A DNA stretch of 58,043 nt from Paramecium sonneborni (GCA_905182985.1 CAJJDN010000158.1:2340-60382), one strand, 5' to 3'. Positions 1 through 13,916 are shown, counted from the stretch's first letter. The notes: generated from the sequence alone by a model not told the origin. Made by a program: numbers and translations.

Positions 1-75
1 CAATTTCAAGCTAAAGAACTAGGCCAATATCAATTAATTTCGGATCTGTATTTGCAAAATAAATTTGATGAGTGA
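1..75 (+). CDS. 3' end of an unidentified gene (partial)
   Basis: Frame 1 is open from the first base and ends at a TGA, giving 24 residues (QFQAKELGQYQLISDLYLQN... ending KFDE). The composition is protein-like (mixed charged, Leu and Tyr), unlike the low-complexity sequence that follows. It would be the C-terminus of a gene lying mostly outside the window. Nothing identifies the product, and 24 codons without a stop is weak evidence by itself in a one-stop code. Confidence 0.4.
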   Translation, partial: QFQAKELGQYQLISDLYLQNKFDE

Positions 76-1933
76 ATATATTTATACGAATTCAAATATA
101 TTTGATTTCATTTTCTAAGTTCATCTAATAAAGCATTCCTTCTTTATATTAGAACTCTCTTGTTGAAATTTTTCGATTATAATTTAAAAATACTAAATCA
201 TACTTTTTGGGTAAAACTCATCATTTTCGAACACTAGAGGCAATATCGTTGATCTCAATGAGATATCCTATGATATAAAAATAAATTATTCAAATATTGT
301 CTAATATTATATATTTTCTAATGTTTATACCTGAAGCTAAATTCCATCATCTTTGAATGAATTCATTCAAAGTAAAAATTTTAATAAAGTATAAATCTTC
401 ATCTTCAATAATTAACACAATCATAAATTCCAATTTTGCAAATTCGTTTATTTATTATATAATGGTCCTATTTTCTTAATTTCGAATCATTTCAAAGAAA
501 AACTTCATAAAGAAATTAAATTATGTATTATCTTTAAGTGTATGTCCATATTTACGTCATTCTAAAGTGATACAAAAAATAATGAAATATCAAAATAAGA
601 CCGTCCCATGGTTTTTAAATGTTAGTCTTGAAAATTCTATAAATGATCATTCATAATAATCCATTGTGTAAGGTTTATTTTAACAATAGTTTTGAATCAG
701 AAATGTAAGTGTGAAATAATGCAAGAGATGGAACAAACAAAACTTGCCTTTAATTTTATTATTATAAAAAAGAACAACTCTTAGATTTCCTTATTTTAGT
801 TATATGGAAGTGAAAACAACCTTTAGATCAAATAAAAATAATTTCAAATTAGTTTATTCTTAATAAAATATTTTTTCTTAAATACCTTAGTATTTATAAT
901 TTAATAAGAAGCTTATCCATTTGGGGCTATAAAAGTCTAAATTTTATCATAATTTGATTGAATACTTTTTTTAATCAATTTTAACTTGTTATAGTTTGTA
1001 TAAATTAATCATTTAATCCATTTTGAAATATTTAATTTATATCTTAAATAGAAATTACATCAAAAAACAGTCCTTAAATACGTAAAGATAAAGTTATATG
1101 TATTTAAATTTTTTAATACATTTGAATCGATAATTGGTTATAAAAGATTTTTATGGAGAAACTGAGCAGATTTTTTGAAATATTTTAAAAATATTCAATA
1201 GATTATTGATTTTAGTGGAAATAGACGATGGTATAAATAAAAAGGTATTTGATTAATGAAATAAAAAATGATGAAGGTAATTAAATATAATTATAATATA
1301 AATGAAAACTAATTAATATGATATTTTATCAGTTGTGAATAATTATCTTGTTTTAAATTCTTGCAAATATAGTAAACTATTAAATTACTAACGAATGTTA
1401 AAAAACCAATTATTGAATTTTTATAACAAATTAATTATATTCAAAATTTTCAAGAAATAATTAATGAGAATAAAAAAACTTAAAATTTTTTTCGTAATAC
1501 AAATAATCATTAAGGATAAAGAATGTGAATTCAAGCACAGGGATTAAATATAAAAAAACCTTCCTTTGAATAAAAATTCAAAAATCCACTTCTCAATTTG
1601 ATCAATATTTTTCATAGAAAAGCAAAAAAATAAAATTTTATGTTATAATTCTTCATTATTAATAATTGGAAGCTGATTTGAGTTCATGTTCTGTCAGTGT
1701 GGAAAAATCTAAAGCTTATTTTCAAAAGTTTTTATTGTTGGTAAAGAGATGTTAGAGGTTTGTTTTAAGGAGATACTCTCGAAACCATTAATACAAATTT
1801 ACATATTTTTTCCAACATTAATCTATTTACTCTAATTTTTTCTTATTCTATTAGGATATTTTTTTTTTTTTACTTGATAGAATTATCAAATTGGATATTA
1901 TTATTAACAATATAAGTTGGATATACAGTAATC
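76..1933. other. Gene-poor AT-rich stretch
   Basis: About 1.86 kb with no convincing coding frame on either strand: TGA is frequent and open stretches are short and made of low-complexity Asn/Lys/Ile codons. There are homopolymer runs (for example a long T tract around 1860-1871). In a window where most gaps are under 100 bp this is the longest empty interval. It could be decayed coding sequence or a subtelomeric-type spacer. I see no repeat or structure that decides between these. Confidence 0.5.
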
Positions 1934-2287
1934 ATGTAAAATCAAGCTGGATGGAACTTGCTACCAAATCCAATTATTTTCGACATTAAAGAGAAAACAA
2001 CTTCTTTTTGCTTAGCTTAATTACCTGCTTAAGCCCGAAAAGTTAAGCTCTTTATAGCTCTACAATCTGGAGAATGTAAAGGAGATCACACTGTTACTTG
2101 GAGTTTATTTACAAAGGTAGATAAAATTAAAGTTATGGGACATCCATATCATCAAGGTGCTTGGAATACTTCTAGTGACAATTGCACCTTACGACTTGAT
2201 GATAGTAAAATAATTGAAGTAAGTAAATGTGGCAGTTTTCCTAAGGGAAATTTTTCAATTTAAGTAGAAGTATTAGGATATAAATGA
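1934..2287 (+). CDS. Small conserved-looking protein of unknown function (117 aa)
   Basis: A single exon from ATG to TGA encodes 117 residues. The composition is clearly protein-like: Trp at several positions, five Cys, and segments such as KVKLFIALQSGECKGDHTVTW and GHPYHQGAWNTSSDNCTLRL. These alternate hydrophobic and polar residues as in a small beta-sandwich. No signal peptide or membrane segment is visible. I do not recognise the family. The run of beta-like strands with conserved-looking Trp/Gly would suit a small lectin-like or C2-like fold, but that is a guess. The start is the first ATG after an AT-only leader. It is convergent with the desaturase downstream. Confidence 0.65.
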
Positions 2288-2811
2288 TATAATAATAGAT
2301 TTTATTAAATAGAACCTAATTATCAATTTTAAAGACAGATTTTCATTTATTTATAATATAAAATTTATAATATAAAAATAATTTATAAAATATCTTGGTT
2401 CTATTATAATGACTGAGAGTATTCTAGACCATATACACAGTATAAAAGTTCTATTAGTGAAACACAGTGAGATGTTACCTATGGCTAATTATTTCTGGCC
2501 TAATTTAAAAATGATAAAATTCTATTAATTATTTTCAATTGTTAAAATTGAGCTAAAAATGAATACATTGACTAAATAAAAATAATTTTTTATTTTGAGG
2601 AATTCAAGTTTAAAACACAGCTAGGAACTTAGAATAGAAAGTTGAAGTTCTCATATTAATAATAGAATATAATACAGTTTTAATAAAAAATTGAAGTAAT
2701 ATAGTAACAATAGATATAAATTTGAATTAGAATATGGAATGATATTATATATTATAGATTTTATATAAGTGATGAAAATTAGATCACCCATATTTAAATA
2801 ATAAGGAATAT
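2288..2811. other. Intergenic region between convergent genes
   Basis: About 520 bp of AT-rich sequence between the stop codons of two convergent genes. I found no open frame with protein-like composition and no RNA gene. Confidence 0.5.
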
Positions 2812-4087
2812 TCATTTTCCAAAAACAAAATCATTGTGAGCTTTGTATAATTCAGTAACAGTGCGTATTTTGTAGAGATGTTATAATTTGAATTCTTGAA
2901 TGGTTTGTATAAGCAAATGTTGAATTTCTGGTATTCTAGACTCATCCACAGTAGGAAACAAATGATGTAAGATATGTTAATTAAATCCTTAGAAAAGAAA
3001 CATATTAAATGGGAATTTGACTTGTAGATCATGATCTTGACTAGTTTATAGAGTGTATATTCCAAAATCTCTGGATGGAATAATTGAACAACCATCAGTA
3101 TAACATAGATTATTATGATGAGTAATCAATGAATATTTGAGTGTAAGATAACTAGAGGTGGTTTGTATAACCATAAATAGTTTAAATCCATCAAAAGCAT
3201 CTGCACAAAAATAATAAAGGATTAAGAATTCAATTATTGGAATAAAATATTCTTTCCTTAATCTTTCCTCACATTTTAATATTAATTAAATAGTAGAAAT
3301 AAATTAAAGTGTGCTTGCTAATGCAAAAAATACATCTATATAGTATGGTAAGAATTTATTATTAGGAAGTCTAGATTTTTAAGTTTTATAATATGGTTCA
3401 AATAATGTGATTTCTAAATCTATATTACTATTTGTAAAATGATGATGTGAAATACAATGAGTTATTGCCCAATGAAAATGTGAAAAGAATGATAAATCAG
3501 CCAAATATCTTCTAGGTTCATAAGAACCTTAATGGAAAAAGTTATGTGCCAATCCAAAACAAACATATAGAGTATATCCACATAAAAATGCCCAAAGATA
3601 ACTTTAATAAACACATGTTAATAAGAATGTCATAAGAAATGAAAATAGAGCTATAAAAACAACAAGTTTCATTATTGATGTTGGTCCTTTGTCTCTAGTT
3701 TTGAAATAATCACTAACTTTTCTATGCAATGTAGGATAAAAACCCTTCTCATCATAATCGAAGTATTATTCAATTTTATCAGCATCTTTAACATAATATT
3801 TCTATAAAATTGTATCGCATTTATCCATATTCAAATGATGACTATAATACATTTCTGTAATATCTTAACCCTATGTTAATGTAATAAAATAATCTCCTCC
3901 TGGATGTAACTTTACAAATTCAGATAAATCATAGATCTTACCTTTTACATACCATAATTTAGATGAGACTCTAAAAATTTAATCAATTTTACCCTGTATT
4001 TTATCGATCTCTCTCTGCTTTCTCTTTCAACCACACAAATGGTGATTCTATTAACATTTTATTACGAGATGGCAATGATTTTATCAT
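2812..4087 (-). CDS. Cytochrome b5-fused front-end fatty acid desaturase
   Basis: 417 residues in two exons (22-nt intron at 3971-3992). The N-terminal quarter is a cytochrome b5 domain with the haem-ligand motif HPGG at about residues 55-58. A membrane desaturase domain follows with the three histidine boxes that bind the di-iron centre: HNFFH (about 175), HCISHHH (about 204) and QHILHH near residue 365. Gln in place of the first His of box three is the hallmark of front-end (delta-4/5/6-type) desaturases, which add double bonds between an existing one and the carboxyl end using electrons from the fused b5. Hydrophobic segments flank the boxes, as expected for an ER membrane enzyme. Regiospecificity cannot be read from sequence. 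The gene is divergent from the VPS9 gene. Confidence 0.93.
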
Positions 4088-4394
4088 ATTTTATATAATT
4101 AATAATATTAATCCATATTTTCTTAATTTTATATTGTTATTAATGTCTAATTCTAAAACATCTTTAAGTTATCTTTTGTGTTTATTAACATAAATAAAGA
4201 GATTAATCTATTTAATTAATAAAAAAATTATTTAGATCGTTTTTAAGTCATAAACCTTTAAAGCCAGTAAGTTAGATAGATGTTCTAATCATCTATCAAT
4301 TTTAATTTGATTTAATTACTTTTATTTCTTATTCTTTATGTATCTAGAGTCTCACAAAGTTCACTTAATATTTTAATATATATATATTATTATT
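4088..4394. promoter_or_regulatory. Shared upstream region of desaturase and VPS9 genes
   Basis: About 300 bp between two divergent start codons, so it must hold both promoters. It is almost pure A/T with an AT-dinucleotide tract just before the plus-strand ATG. No specific element is recognised. Confidence 0.4.
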
Positions 4395-5931
4395 ATGGGA
4401 AATAAATCACAAAAAGGTGAAACAAAAGACTCTTCTGAATTACTCATAAGTATATTTTCTATTCACATCAGGCCAACATTCGAAGACTTTTGAGTCATCA
4501 GAAGTTGAAAATTCAAAAATAATGATTTAAGAAAATTAATTATCATAATGTTGCAATTGCTTTGGACTAATCAAAACTTAAGTTGTTGAAATCTAACTTT
4601 CTTGGATTGATTATACCTAAAGGAAATTAAATAAAGGGGATTTTAAACATTATTCATGGGCAGATTTAGTTAAGTTAAGATTGCAAAGTATAGATACAAA
4701 GAATTTTGATGATCAATAAGCAATCTTTTTAAATAAAATAAGAATGATTATAAGTAGTTATGAAAAAAATTCTTTCTTTTATTAAAGTTAAATTTCAAAC
4801 CATTTTGAATAAAATGAATAAACCAAAATTAATATCTTTGAATATTATGAAGAAGAAGCCAATACTATTTTTGAGGATAGAAAAAAATCACGTACTAATG
4901 AGAAATAATTCTTTAGAGAAGTTATGGGAATTATCAATCAATAAATTAAAATTGCTGATCATCCATGTGGATTAATTTTATCAAGTTTTTAAAATTATAT
5001 TGTAAATTATGCTGGATCTTAAGTTTGGTTTCGAGATTCTTTTAGAAGAGATAAATATAAAGATCAATTAATCAAAAGCACTGAACTTTGTGATGAAATT
5101 ATTGAATTTCTTAAATTCTTTGTAAATTGTATAGATAGTTACTATATGATGGACAAATTTATTTAATAACCTCAATTATTAAATTGTTTTACTGCAGTTA
5201 ATTTAATAGCATTTGTAATTAATATACTATTTTTGGATGAAAGAATTTATCTTAAAATATTAAAGAGTTTCTCTGAACTTTATTCATCTGAAAACTATTA
5301 ATATTAATTTAACTTAAATATCTTAAAAAATTATAAAATTGAAGATTTTGATGTTAATTAATAATTATAATTAAACACAGAATTAGGAATATAATTTGAA
5401 TCTAAAAAAAATCACTTGAAAGGTAATCCATCAATTTAATTTTCTAATTTTGGAGATCTTAATTAACCTTATTAATCAGCAATCAATATTTTAAAATAGC
5501 TAGAGCATATATAATCACCAACAAATTAATTGAAAATCATTTCTTCAACCTTCAAAGAAATCAATAATTGCATAAACTTATATTATGAAAAACATCCTGA
5601 ACTTGAAGCTATAAAAAATTATGGAACAGATGACATTGTTCCCATTCTAACATATATAATTGTTAAAAGCAATATATAAAACTTTGGAATCATTTTAAAA
5701 GTATTTTTATTATTATATAAGATTATTGAAGCATTTACACCAAAACAAATTATGACTGGAGTACTTGGATATTATTTAGTGACTATACAGGGTTGCTATA
5801 TGAGAATTTGTTAATATGAAAAATTTGAATAAGCGAGAAAAACTATATAAAAGTCTAAATCAGAAGTCTAAACTTTAAATCGAGGATTTTATTAGTCAAA
5901 AGTTTTAAGTTCTGATTAATTAAATTTCTGA
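4395..5931 (+). CDS. VPS9-domain protein, probable Rab5-family guanine nucleotide exchange factor
   Basis: 504 residues in two exons (22-nt intron at 4450-4471, ending CAG; needed to avoid an in-frame TGA). The last third matches the VPS9 core: GTDDIVPILTYIIVKSNI carries the catalytic Asp and Pro of the family pattern (DD..P.l.yvi.ka), followed by the later helix with YYLVTIQG (family: GE.gYylttl). VPS9 proteins load GTP on Rab5/Rab21-type GTPases at early endosomes. The Glu normally preceding the YY segment is not obvious here. The N-terminal 330 residues are Asn/Gln-rich with no recognised domain. No zinc finger, RIN or Ras-binding domain is visible. Confidence 0.85.
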
Positions 5932-6216
5932 TATTATTTAGGATAAAAACACTTTAATAAGATTTTTAATCTCAACTAACATTATCATCTTCTTTAATAA
6001 TGTTGTTATTTTCATTTATTTTACTTAAAAAACACAATTATTAAAGTTTATTCAATGTTTAAAGATAAATTATTTTTTATAAAATCAATATCTATTAAAA
6101 ATAAATTTAGAATGTATTTAATAATGTCTAATAATTTTTAAGTTGAAATAGCTAAATTTCTGAGTGAATTAAAATAATAATGAAATTTATTATACTTTAT
6201 TATATTTTAATTATTT

Positions 6217-7977
<1,761 letters not shown>

Positions 7978-8619
7978 ATTTAATTTGACTATAAAATTTT
8001 ATATTTATGTTGCAGACATCATACTTTTTTTTAGTTCAATTTTTAATGTATAATTTTTAGAGTGTTAAAAATATGGTTAATAATTTTCAATAATTATTAG
8101 TTTTTTGAACTCTTATTCATTATTATTTAGCTTAAGCTTTTTCTGGGTTGTTTTAGAGTAGGTAGTTAGCTATAAATTCAATAGCATTTGGTGGTCTAAT
8201 TTTATAATACTTATTTACCTAACTTTGACAACTTCAGTCATTGCTTACAAAAGAATAGGCACAACAGTTTAATCCAAATAATTACGAATAGGAAGAGCCT
8301 ATAATTGTTTTATTTTCTATTATATAATGATTTCTTTACTTCTTCTTCGTTTTACATTATTAGATATATTTTAAATTTTATATTATTTACTTTTTGGATT
8401 TCGATATTATAACATAAATTTATTATGATTGGTTATCTAGTAAGATCTAAAATAAAAATTTAATTGTGATGATTCAAGAATGCAATAGGAATCTATATAA
8501 ATCTTGATTTTAATGAACTTAAAGTTTGAGTTCAAAAGAAAGTTATTATTTTTAGAATTAAGATCATTTAACTTTAAATGTTGATTTTGAAGCAAAAAGA
8601 GAGTTTGGCAATTCTTCTA

Positions 8620-10150
8620 ATATATTCTTTAGAGGGTGCAAGAAAGATAATATTAGATATGGTAAATAGGATTATATTTGGAGGAGATTATAATGAGAGA
8701 AGTTAAAAAGTTGGAAAATAGATTGAGCCTGATTTGAATAATGAGGAGAAGTAAAATTAAATCATTTAAGAAAAAGTTATATTACATTTACAGGAGAATA
8801 TAAAGCAGATATTAAAGTAGGCACATGGAATACCTTTGTTAGACTAGATTTAACGTATTAAATAAAATTAATAACAGTGGAGGAGGATATTATAATGAAA
8901 AAGGATAAAAACATGAAATGTGGATAGAAAATTAAAAGAATTATTAAGGAATTTATAAAAATGGAATGAGAATTGAAGATTGGAAAATATTTAATGATGA
9001 TAATAAAGTTATGTAATTATTAAGATTATTTGATTATTGGTGGAGGAGGAAGATATTCTGATGAATTCAAAAAAATTGGGATTTGGAAAGAACCATTTGA
9101 AAATTATGATTAATTGTAAATTCAATATAATTATTTAGGGATTTTGCAATGTTTGAGGGAACTTATTAAAATGGTATTAAAGTAGGTAGATGGAATATTA
9201 TTTTAAAGAGAAAATAGTGCAAATTTTTATGATTGTTTTAAGTGGTGGAGGAGATTATGATTAAAATGGTTAAAAATAAGGAAATTAGATAGATGTAGGA
9301 ATGATTAATATATATAGGTATATTTTAAATTTAATTGTAGATATTTAACAATGATTGGATAATATTATTACGGTGTTAGAATATTAAAATGGAAATACAA
9401 AATAAATGATTTATAATTGTAACATTTTTTTATATTACTATAATTAGTTAAGGTATGTATCATGACAATGGACAAAAAATGGATTATTGAATAGATCTTG
9501 ATGAAAAATATAATGAGAAGTATTAATAGATATATTTAAAGTAATATTATAATTAGAGACAAATATAAATAAGGAATAAGAATAGGATTATGGAAGTGGT
9601 AATAAAATAATTAAATAATGTATAAAAAACAATAGTGGTTGTGGTTTCTATAATAAAGATGGTAAAAAATCTGGAATTTGGAAAGAGTTGCATCCAAAAT
9701 ATTCAGAAATGTAAGTATAAATATAAAGCAGCGCTAATTGATAATGAAAGGGGAATATCAAAATGGTATTAAAATTGGATATTGACAGATTCTAAATTAA
9801 TATTAAAACAAAATAATGTAATTTCACATTATATGAATAGGGGTGGTGGTTAATTTAATGAATAAGGTGAATAAATAGGAAAATGGATAGAGATTTATAA
9901 ATATTATACAAAAAATAGTTATTAATTAATTTATAGCATAGTCGTTAAGTTATGAGTATGGGATCTTATGTAAATGGAGTAAGATTTGGAGTATGGGAAG
10001 ATATTTATTAGAATTAAATAATGTATATATTAAATAAAAAGAATAGAAATTATTATTGGTATGATAAGGAAGGAATACATAGAAGGCTTGAAAGAAAAAA
10101 ATGAAAAATTTGGATTTAGTAGAATTGAAATATTATAATTGGAAATATAT
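8620..10150 (+). pseudogene. Decayed gene of the Paramecium-type Gly-rich (GGG-Y-G-K-G-W) repeat family
   Basis: The region holds about eight diverged copies of a repeat spaced roughly 165-210 bp apart, near 8670, 8879, 9043, 9245, 9450, 9635, 9842 and 10040. Readable copies show GGG-x-Y-x-x-x-G-x-K-x-G-x-W followed by G-x-Y-x-N-G-x-x-x-G-x-W, for example GGGYYNEKGQKHEMW, YKNGMRIEDW and GTYQNGIKVGRW. Consecutive copies lie in different frames and are cut by TGA codons, and no set of 20-35 nt introns joins them, so the gene is not translatable as it stands. The pattern resembles the MORN-like repeat proteins that are abundant in Paramecium. No start or end can be assigned. Confidence 0.7.
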
Positions 10151-10165
10151 ATATATATTTAGATT

Positions 10166-10874
10166 TCAAATGTATGTTAGAAATGTATTATCATCTTGTT
10201 TATATTGTAATTTTGGTTTTGGTTTAATATCTAATGTTTTCTATTTCATAATCCTTTGATCATCTTAATCTAGTTTAGAAGCAATTTCAAATGATCGTTT
10301 CATCTGAGTATATATAAGAAGAATACTTGTTTTAAATCTCTTTAATAGGAGCAATAAATAACTTTCCTTTGTTTATCAAAATTATAATCTTCTTTTTTCT
10401 TTGTAATAGGACAAGGCTCTGTTTTTTTTTTAATTTCAATTTTTGGTAAAGCTAAGCTTTTGCTTCTAGAATGTCTTTTTTTAAACTCTTAAAAATGCAA
10501 TTCTTGAAAGTAAAATTCTCTTTCAGCTGACAAACCTACTCATTTAAATATCTAACCATTTTTATTCCTAAAGTCTTTATTTCCATCTAAAATTATAATC
10601 ACAAGCATATTTTGCTTTGTTTGCTAATTGTTTTTATTTTTGAAGAGTATATTTTTCAATTCTTTCTGAAAGTTGATCATACAAATATTCTAAATTTGCT
10701 TCCTACTGATAAAAAAGCTCTTAATATCTAGAACGTGCATTTTTAACACATTCATCACTAGTTTTCATTTTACGTTCTAAATTAAAAATTAAGAATGATA
10801 CTTAAGGAAACTTTTTTTTCAATATTAGTTGGTTTAATGAAAGCAAGTTCTGTGTTAGAAACAATAGGTCGCAT
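10166..10874 (-). CDS. Coiled-coil-rich protein, unknown function; one frame break unresolved
   Basis: Three good coding segments make about 220 residues: an N-terminus beginning MRPIVSNTELAF, a Lys/Glu/Gln-rich helical middle, and a C-terminus ending DDNTFLTYI. Two introns are clear (10777-10801 and 10304-10326). Between about 10500 and 10545 the reading frame shifts by one base. It could be a 37-nt intron ending AAG, longer than the others here, or a 1-nt insertion in gene or assembly. The exon total is one base over a multiple of three, which fits either. No domain is recognised. It sits 35 bp downstream of the CK1-like gene on the same strand. Confidence 0.6.
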
Positions 10875-10909
10875 TTTAATAATTTAAAGTTTAAGGTGAG
10901 GAGAGTTAT

Positions 10910-12352
10910 TCATTAATTAATTATAAATTTAGTAATAATAGTCATCAACTAATCCATTTATTGTTACATGGTAGGATATGGATAATATTCATTCATAACA
11001 CCAAAACCATAATTTTCAGGTTCTTCTTGAATATTATTATTTTGAATATTGTTTGATAATAATTTTTATTTTAATCTAAGATTAAGTAATTCATTTTATG
11101 AGATCAAAAGTTCAATATTATTACGTTGATTAATACTTTATTATTTTGAGAAATTCAATTGATCAGTAATACTTCTTTTAAGAAAATTAGAAGAACTTTT
11201 TTTAGAATCTTTAGATTACATCATAGCAACTTTTGGACTATCTTATTCATCATCTTCAGATTCAATAGGTTTGAATTATTAAGTTTAAGCATTTAATTTC
11301 ATTTTTTTATTTGAATTCTTTTTGCTTTCTTCTTCTTTTTTAATAATTTCCTACCAATCAAAAACAGTATCATTATATTACATTTTATGCATTAATCCTT
11401 TGAGTAATTTTCTTAAATAATTATAGGATGGTTCTGTGTCATAAGAGACATTAAATATATAATTAAAATATGCTTCAAATTCACGAGGTAATCCATAACT
11501 AAAACTATTTAGATTAATATTACCACAAAGACATAGGTGTTTCTCTCATTTTCTTTTATCCAATTAAATAGAAACGTTCTTCTTTAGTTTATGCTTCAAC
11601 CTTCATCCAAGGTAAGGAACCTTTAAGAAAGAATATTGCTAAATAACCTAAAGATTCCAAATCACTTGCTCTGCTTTAGCTATATCCTTAATGAGAACAA
11701 ATTGGTGTAAAACGAGCAGTTCCTACTAATGGCTATCCTTTTAATTTTGGTAATAGTCTTTTTTGAGAATCATAAATAGGAGCGTTGAGTCCGAAATCAA
11801 TTAAATAAATTAGATTTTCATTTGGTGGAATTCCTATCATGAAATTCTCTGGCTTAATGTCTCTGTGAATATACTAGAATACTTTATCTCACTTAATTAT
11901 TTACCCCTTAAGAATGGAGATATTCTAATCGACTAATTGCTTATTCCATAAAGAGAAGCACAGTTTTTAAACTAAATTTATGGTTACATAAACTATATAA
12001 CTCATCAAGGTTCTTTCCTTAAATTATTGATCAAGAATACAATACCTAATAAGGTTTCCACAAGTACTCTTTAAGTTTAATCTTCTATGTAATAATATAA
12101 TCTAGGAATTCCTTTTTCTCCATTCAATTTTTTAAGTATTTCAGCTTCTAATCTTAAGGTCTCTCCCTTTTTTAATCTATGTTCTTAAGCTTCAACTTTA
12201 ACAGCATAATAATCTTATTTAATTTGATGGATAGCCTTATAAACTTTACCAAAAGAGCCTTCATTAATTTTAGAAACTATTAAGTAATTTTTACAAACAA
12301 CTTTTCCTAATAATTAATCTTGGGGCATTTTTAAGGAATGATTAGTATTCAT
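10910..12352 (-). CDS. Casein kinase 1-like protein kinase
   Basis: 452 residues in four exons (introns 12018-12045 ending AAG, 11874-11904, 11499-11523). The kinase domain has [11 protein letters not shown], the ATP lysine in YYAVKVEA, the CK1 signature [18 protein letters not shown] and, after the third intron, [14 protein letters not shown], the CK1-specific equivalent of CKGLPxEF. The CK1 replacement of the APE motif is seen in [13 protein letters not shown]. The tail of about 150 residues is Gln/Asn/Ser-rich. An in-frame ATG 30 nt further upstream (12382) could also be the start, adding MAFQSYCNSQ. CK1 enzymes are Ser/Thr kinases acting on acidic or pre-phosphorylated sites; Paramecium carries many paralogues. 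Confidence 0.93.
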
Positions 12353-12422
12353 TTATGAATTACAATATGATTAAAATGCCATTATATTATTAATTATTTT
12401 TAAAACAAGTTTTTATAGAATT

Positions 12423-13317
12423 TCATTGGTTCTTGGGTTGTTCTAAAATTTCAAATTATTCAGGTTATGGATCCTTTTTTTGAATATCATTGAATTTATC
12501 TTTTAAAAATTTCCATGCTGAAAGAGTTCCTTCTTTAACAGTTTCATATCCTTTTTCAGCAGCAACTTTAGTTTTTTCCTAGAATATAGAAATGATAGTA
12601 TACAGCAACTTAATTAGTTTTTTAATTAAAATCAGTTTTAAATTGAGTTAATTTCTATTAAAATTCTTCATCATTATATTTATCTTCTAATTTCTTCTTA
12701 GCTTCTTTAGCAGCATCAGTTGTTTTCTAGAATCCAAGTGTGAAAAATGATTTCATTTTATCAAGAGGATCATCTTCTTATGGTTACATTTACATAGGTT
12801 AATATTGTTGTTATTATTCTCCTTTTTTAGGTAAAGGATTAGAATTTGATATAGCTAATTAAGGATCTTCTTATAATGCTTCTTCAATTGGAATAGGTTA
12901 AGGAGCTTCTCTTTCTTCTGTTTTAGCTTTAATCTAAAAGTTAAATATAGTAAGTATTACACATTCTCTATAATAAGATGCTCCTTTAGTTCTATATTTC
13001 CATGAAATGTCATGTTATTTAGAAGGGTCCGAATAAACACCAATAGATGTAAAATATTCTTTTAGTTTATCATTTCCACCCATCATTATCATTTTTAATT
13101 GTTTGTCTGACCAACTATCTAAATTTGTAGATCTAACAAAGGACACATGTACACCAAGACTACGATGTATTCCAGAACAAGGTAAACAAAGAAATACAGA
13201 ATTTGGTAAACTAACCCAAGTAGGATTAGGTGAACCACATTCAAAGCATTCTCTATTTAATACTGAGTCTTATTGCATTTTTTAAAATGCAGAAGTTGTG
13301 ATCAAAGAATTTATCAT
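12423..13317 (-). CDS. ArfGAP-domain protein (ARF GTPase-activating)
   Basis: 280 residues in three exons (introns 12934-12960, 12579-12603). The N-terminal 120 residues are an ArfGAP domain: the zinc finger C-x2-C-x16-C-x2-C (CFECGSPNPTW ... VFLCLPCSG), then IHRSLGVHVSFVRSTNLDSW, containing the catalytic arginine finger R of the family (HRSLG). The C-terminal half is Lys/Glu-rich with repeated FQ/W-centred amphipathic stretches such as KMKSFFTLGFQKTTDAAKE and TVKEGTLSAWKFLKDKF, resembling the C-terminal motifs of ArfGAP2/3 or ArfGAP1 (membrane-curvature sensing). It would act in COPI/Golgi traffic. The start at 13317 overlaps the upstream gene's stop by 2 nt; a second in-frame ATG at 13278 would leave a normal gap but cut the helix before the zinc finger. 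Confidence 0.92.
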
Positions 13318-13897
13318 TTATTAATATTATCAATTTTTTTTGATTCCTTTTCTTCTCTCTTCATCTTCTTATTATTTAATTCTTTAATGTATATAATAGT
13401 GACATTTCTTATATTTCCTTCCTTACAAAAACATTATTTATTTCCTAACTTACTTAATTTAGCCATCATTTATTCCATTGATAATCCTTCAAAATCTTTT
13501 GATATCTTCTCATCATCTTCATCACTTAAATCTTCTTTTTTCTTTCCTCCTCCCATATTATACATGATTGCAACATCTTCTTCTGTCATCTATCCCATCA
13601 ATTTCTTATATCCTTTATTAAATATGCTGTAGGCACTCAAAGTACCCTTCTCTCTTGTTCCCAAATTACAAAATATTAATACAAATCCTGTCACTATTAC
13701 ATACAATCCTTGTATTTAATATACTATTGATATCTCTCACATTATATTATCAATCTTACTCTACCCCCAATCAACCATATTATACTATACACCAAATACT
13801 TTATTACATTCCATTGACAATATGTTTTCAATAGATGTTTATAGTACTTAGAACCATCCTTGAATTCTGATGAATCTACTAAATCAACTTTGTACAT
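13314..13897 (-). CDS. SAYSvFN-domain membrane protein (SAYSD1-like)
   Basis: About 184 residues. After a charged N-terminus come two hydrophobic segments (VIKYLVYSIIWLIG and GLYVIVTGFVLIFCNLG) and then GTREKGTLSAYSIFNKG, a clear match to the SAYSvFN signature. In animals SAYSD1 is an ER protein that binds ribosomes and UFM1 during clearance of stalled translocons; that role is inferred here only by family. The tail is Lys/Asp/Glu-rich. One intron is required, but its acceptor is ambiguous: donor at 13764, acceptor giving 29 nt (GAG) or 41 nt (TAG), both keeping the frame. The second membrane segment ends at the SAYS motif as in the family. Confidence 0.82.
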
Positions 13898-13916
13898 ATA
13901 ATTATAATTATAATTA

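Noticed and set aside
13273..13632. Plus-strand ORF with hydrophobic residues opposite the SAYSvFN gene
   Set aside because: The opposite strand encodes the recognisable SAYSIFN motif; the plus ORF is its complement artefact.
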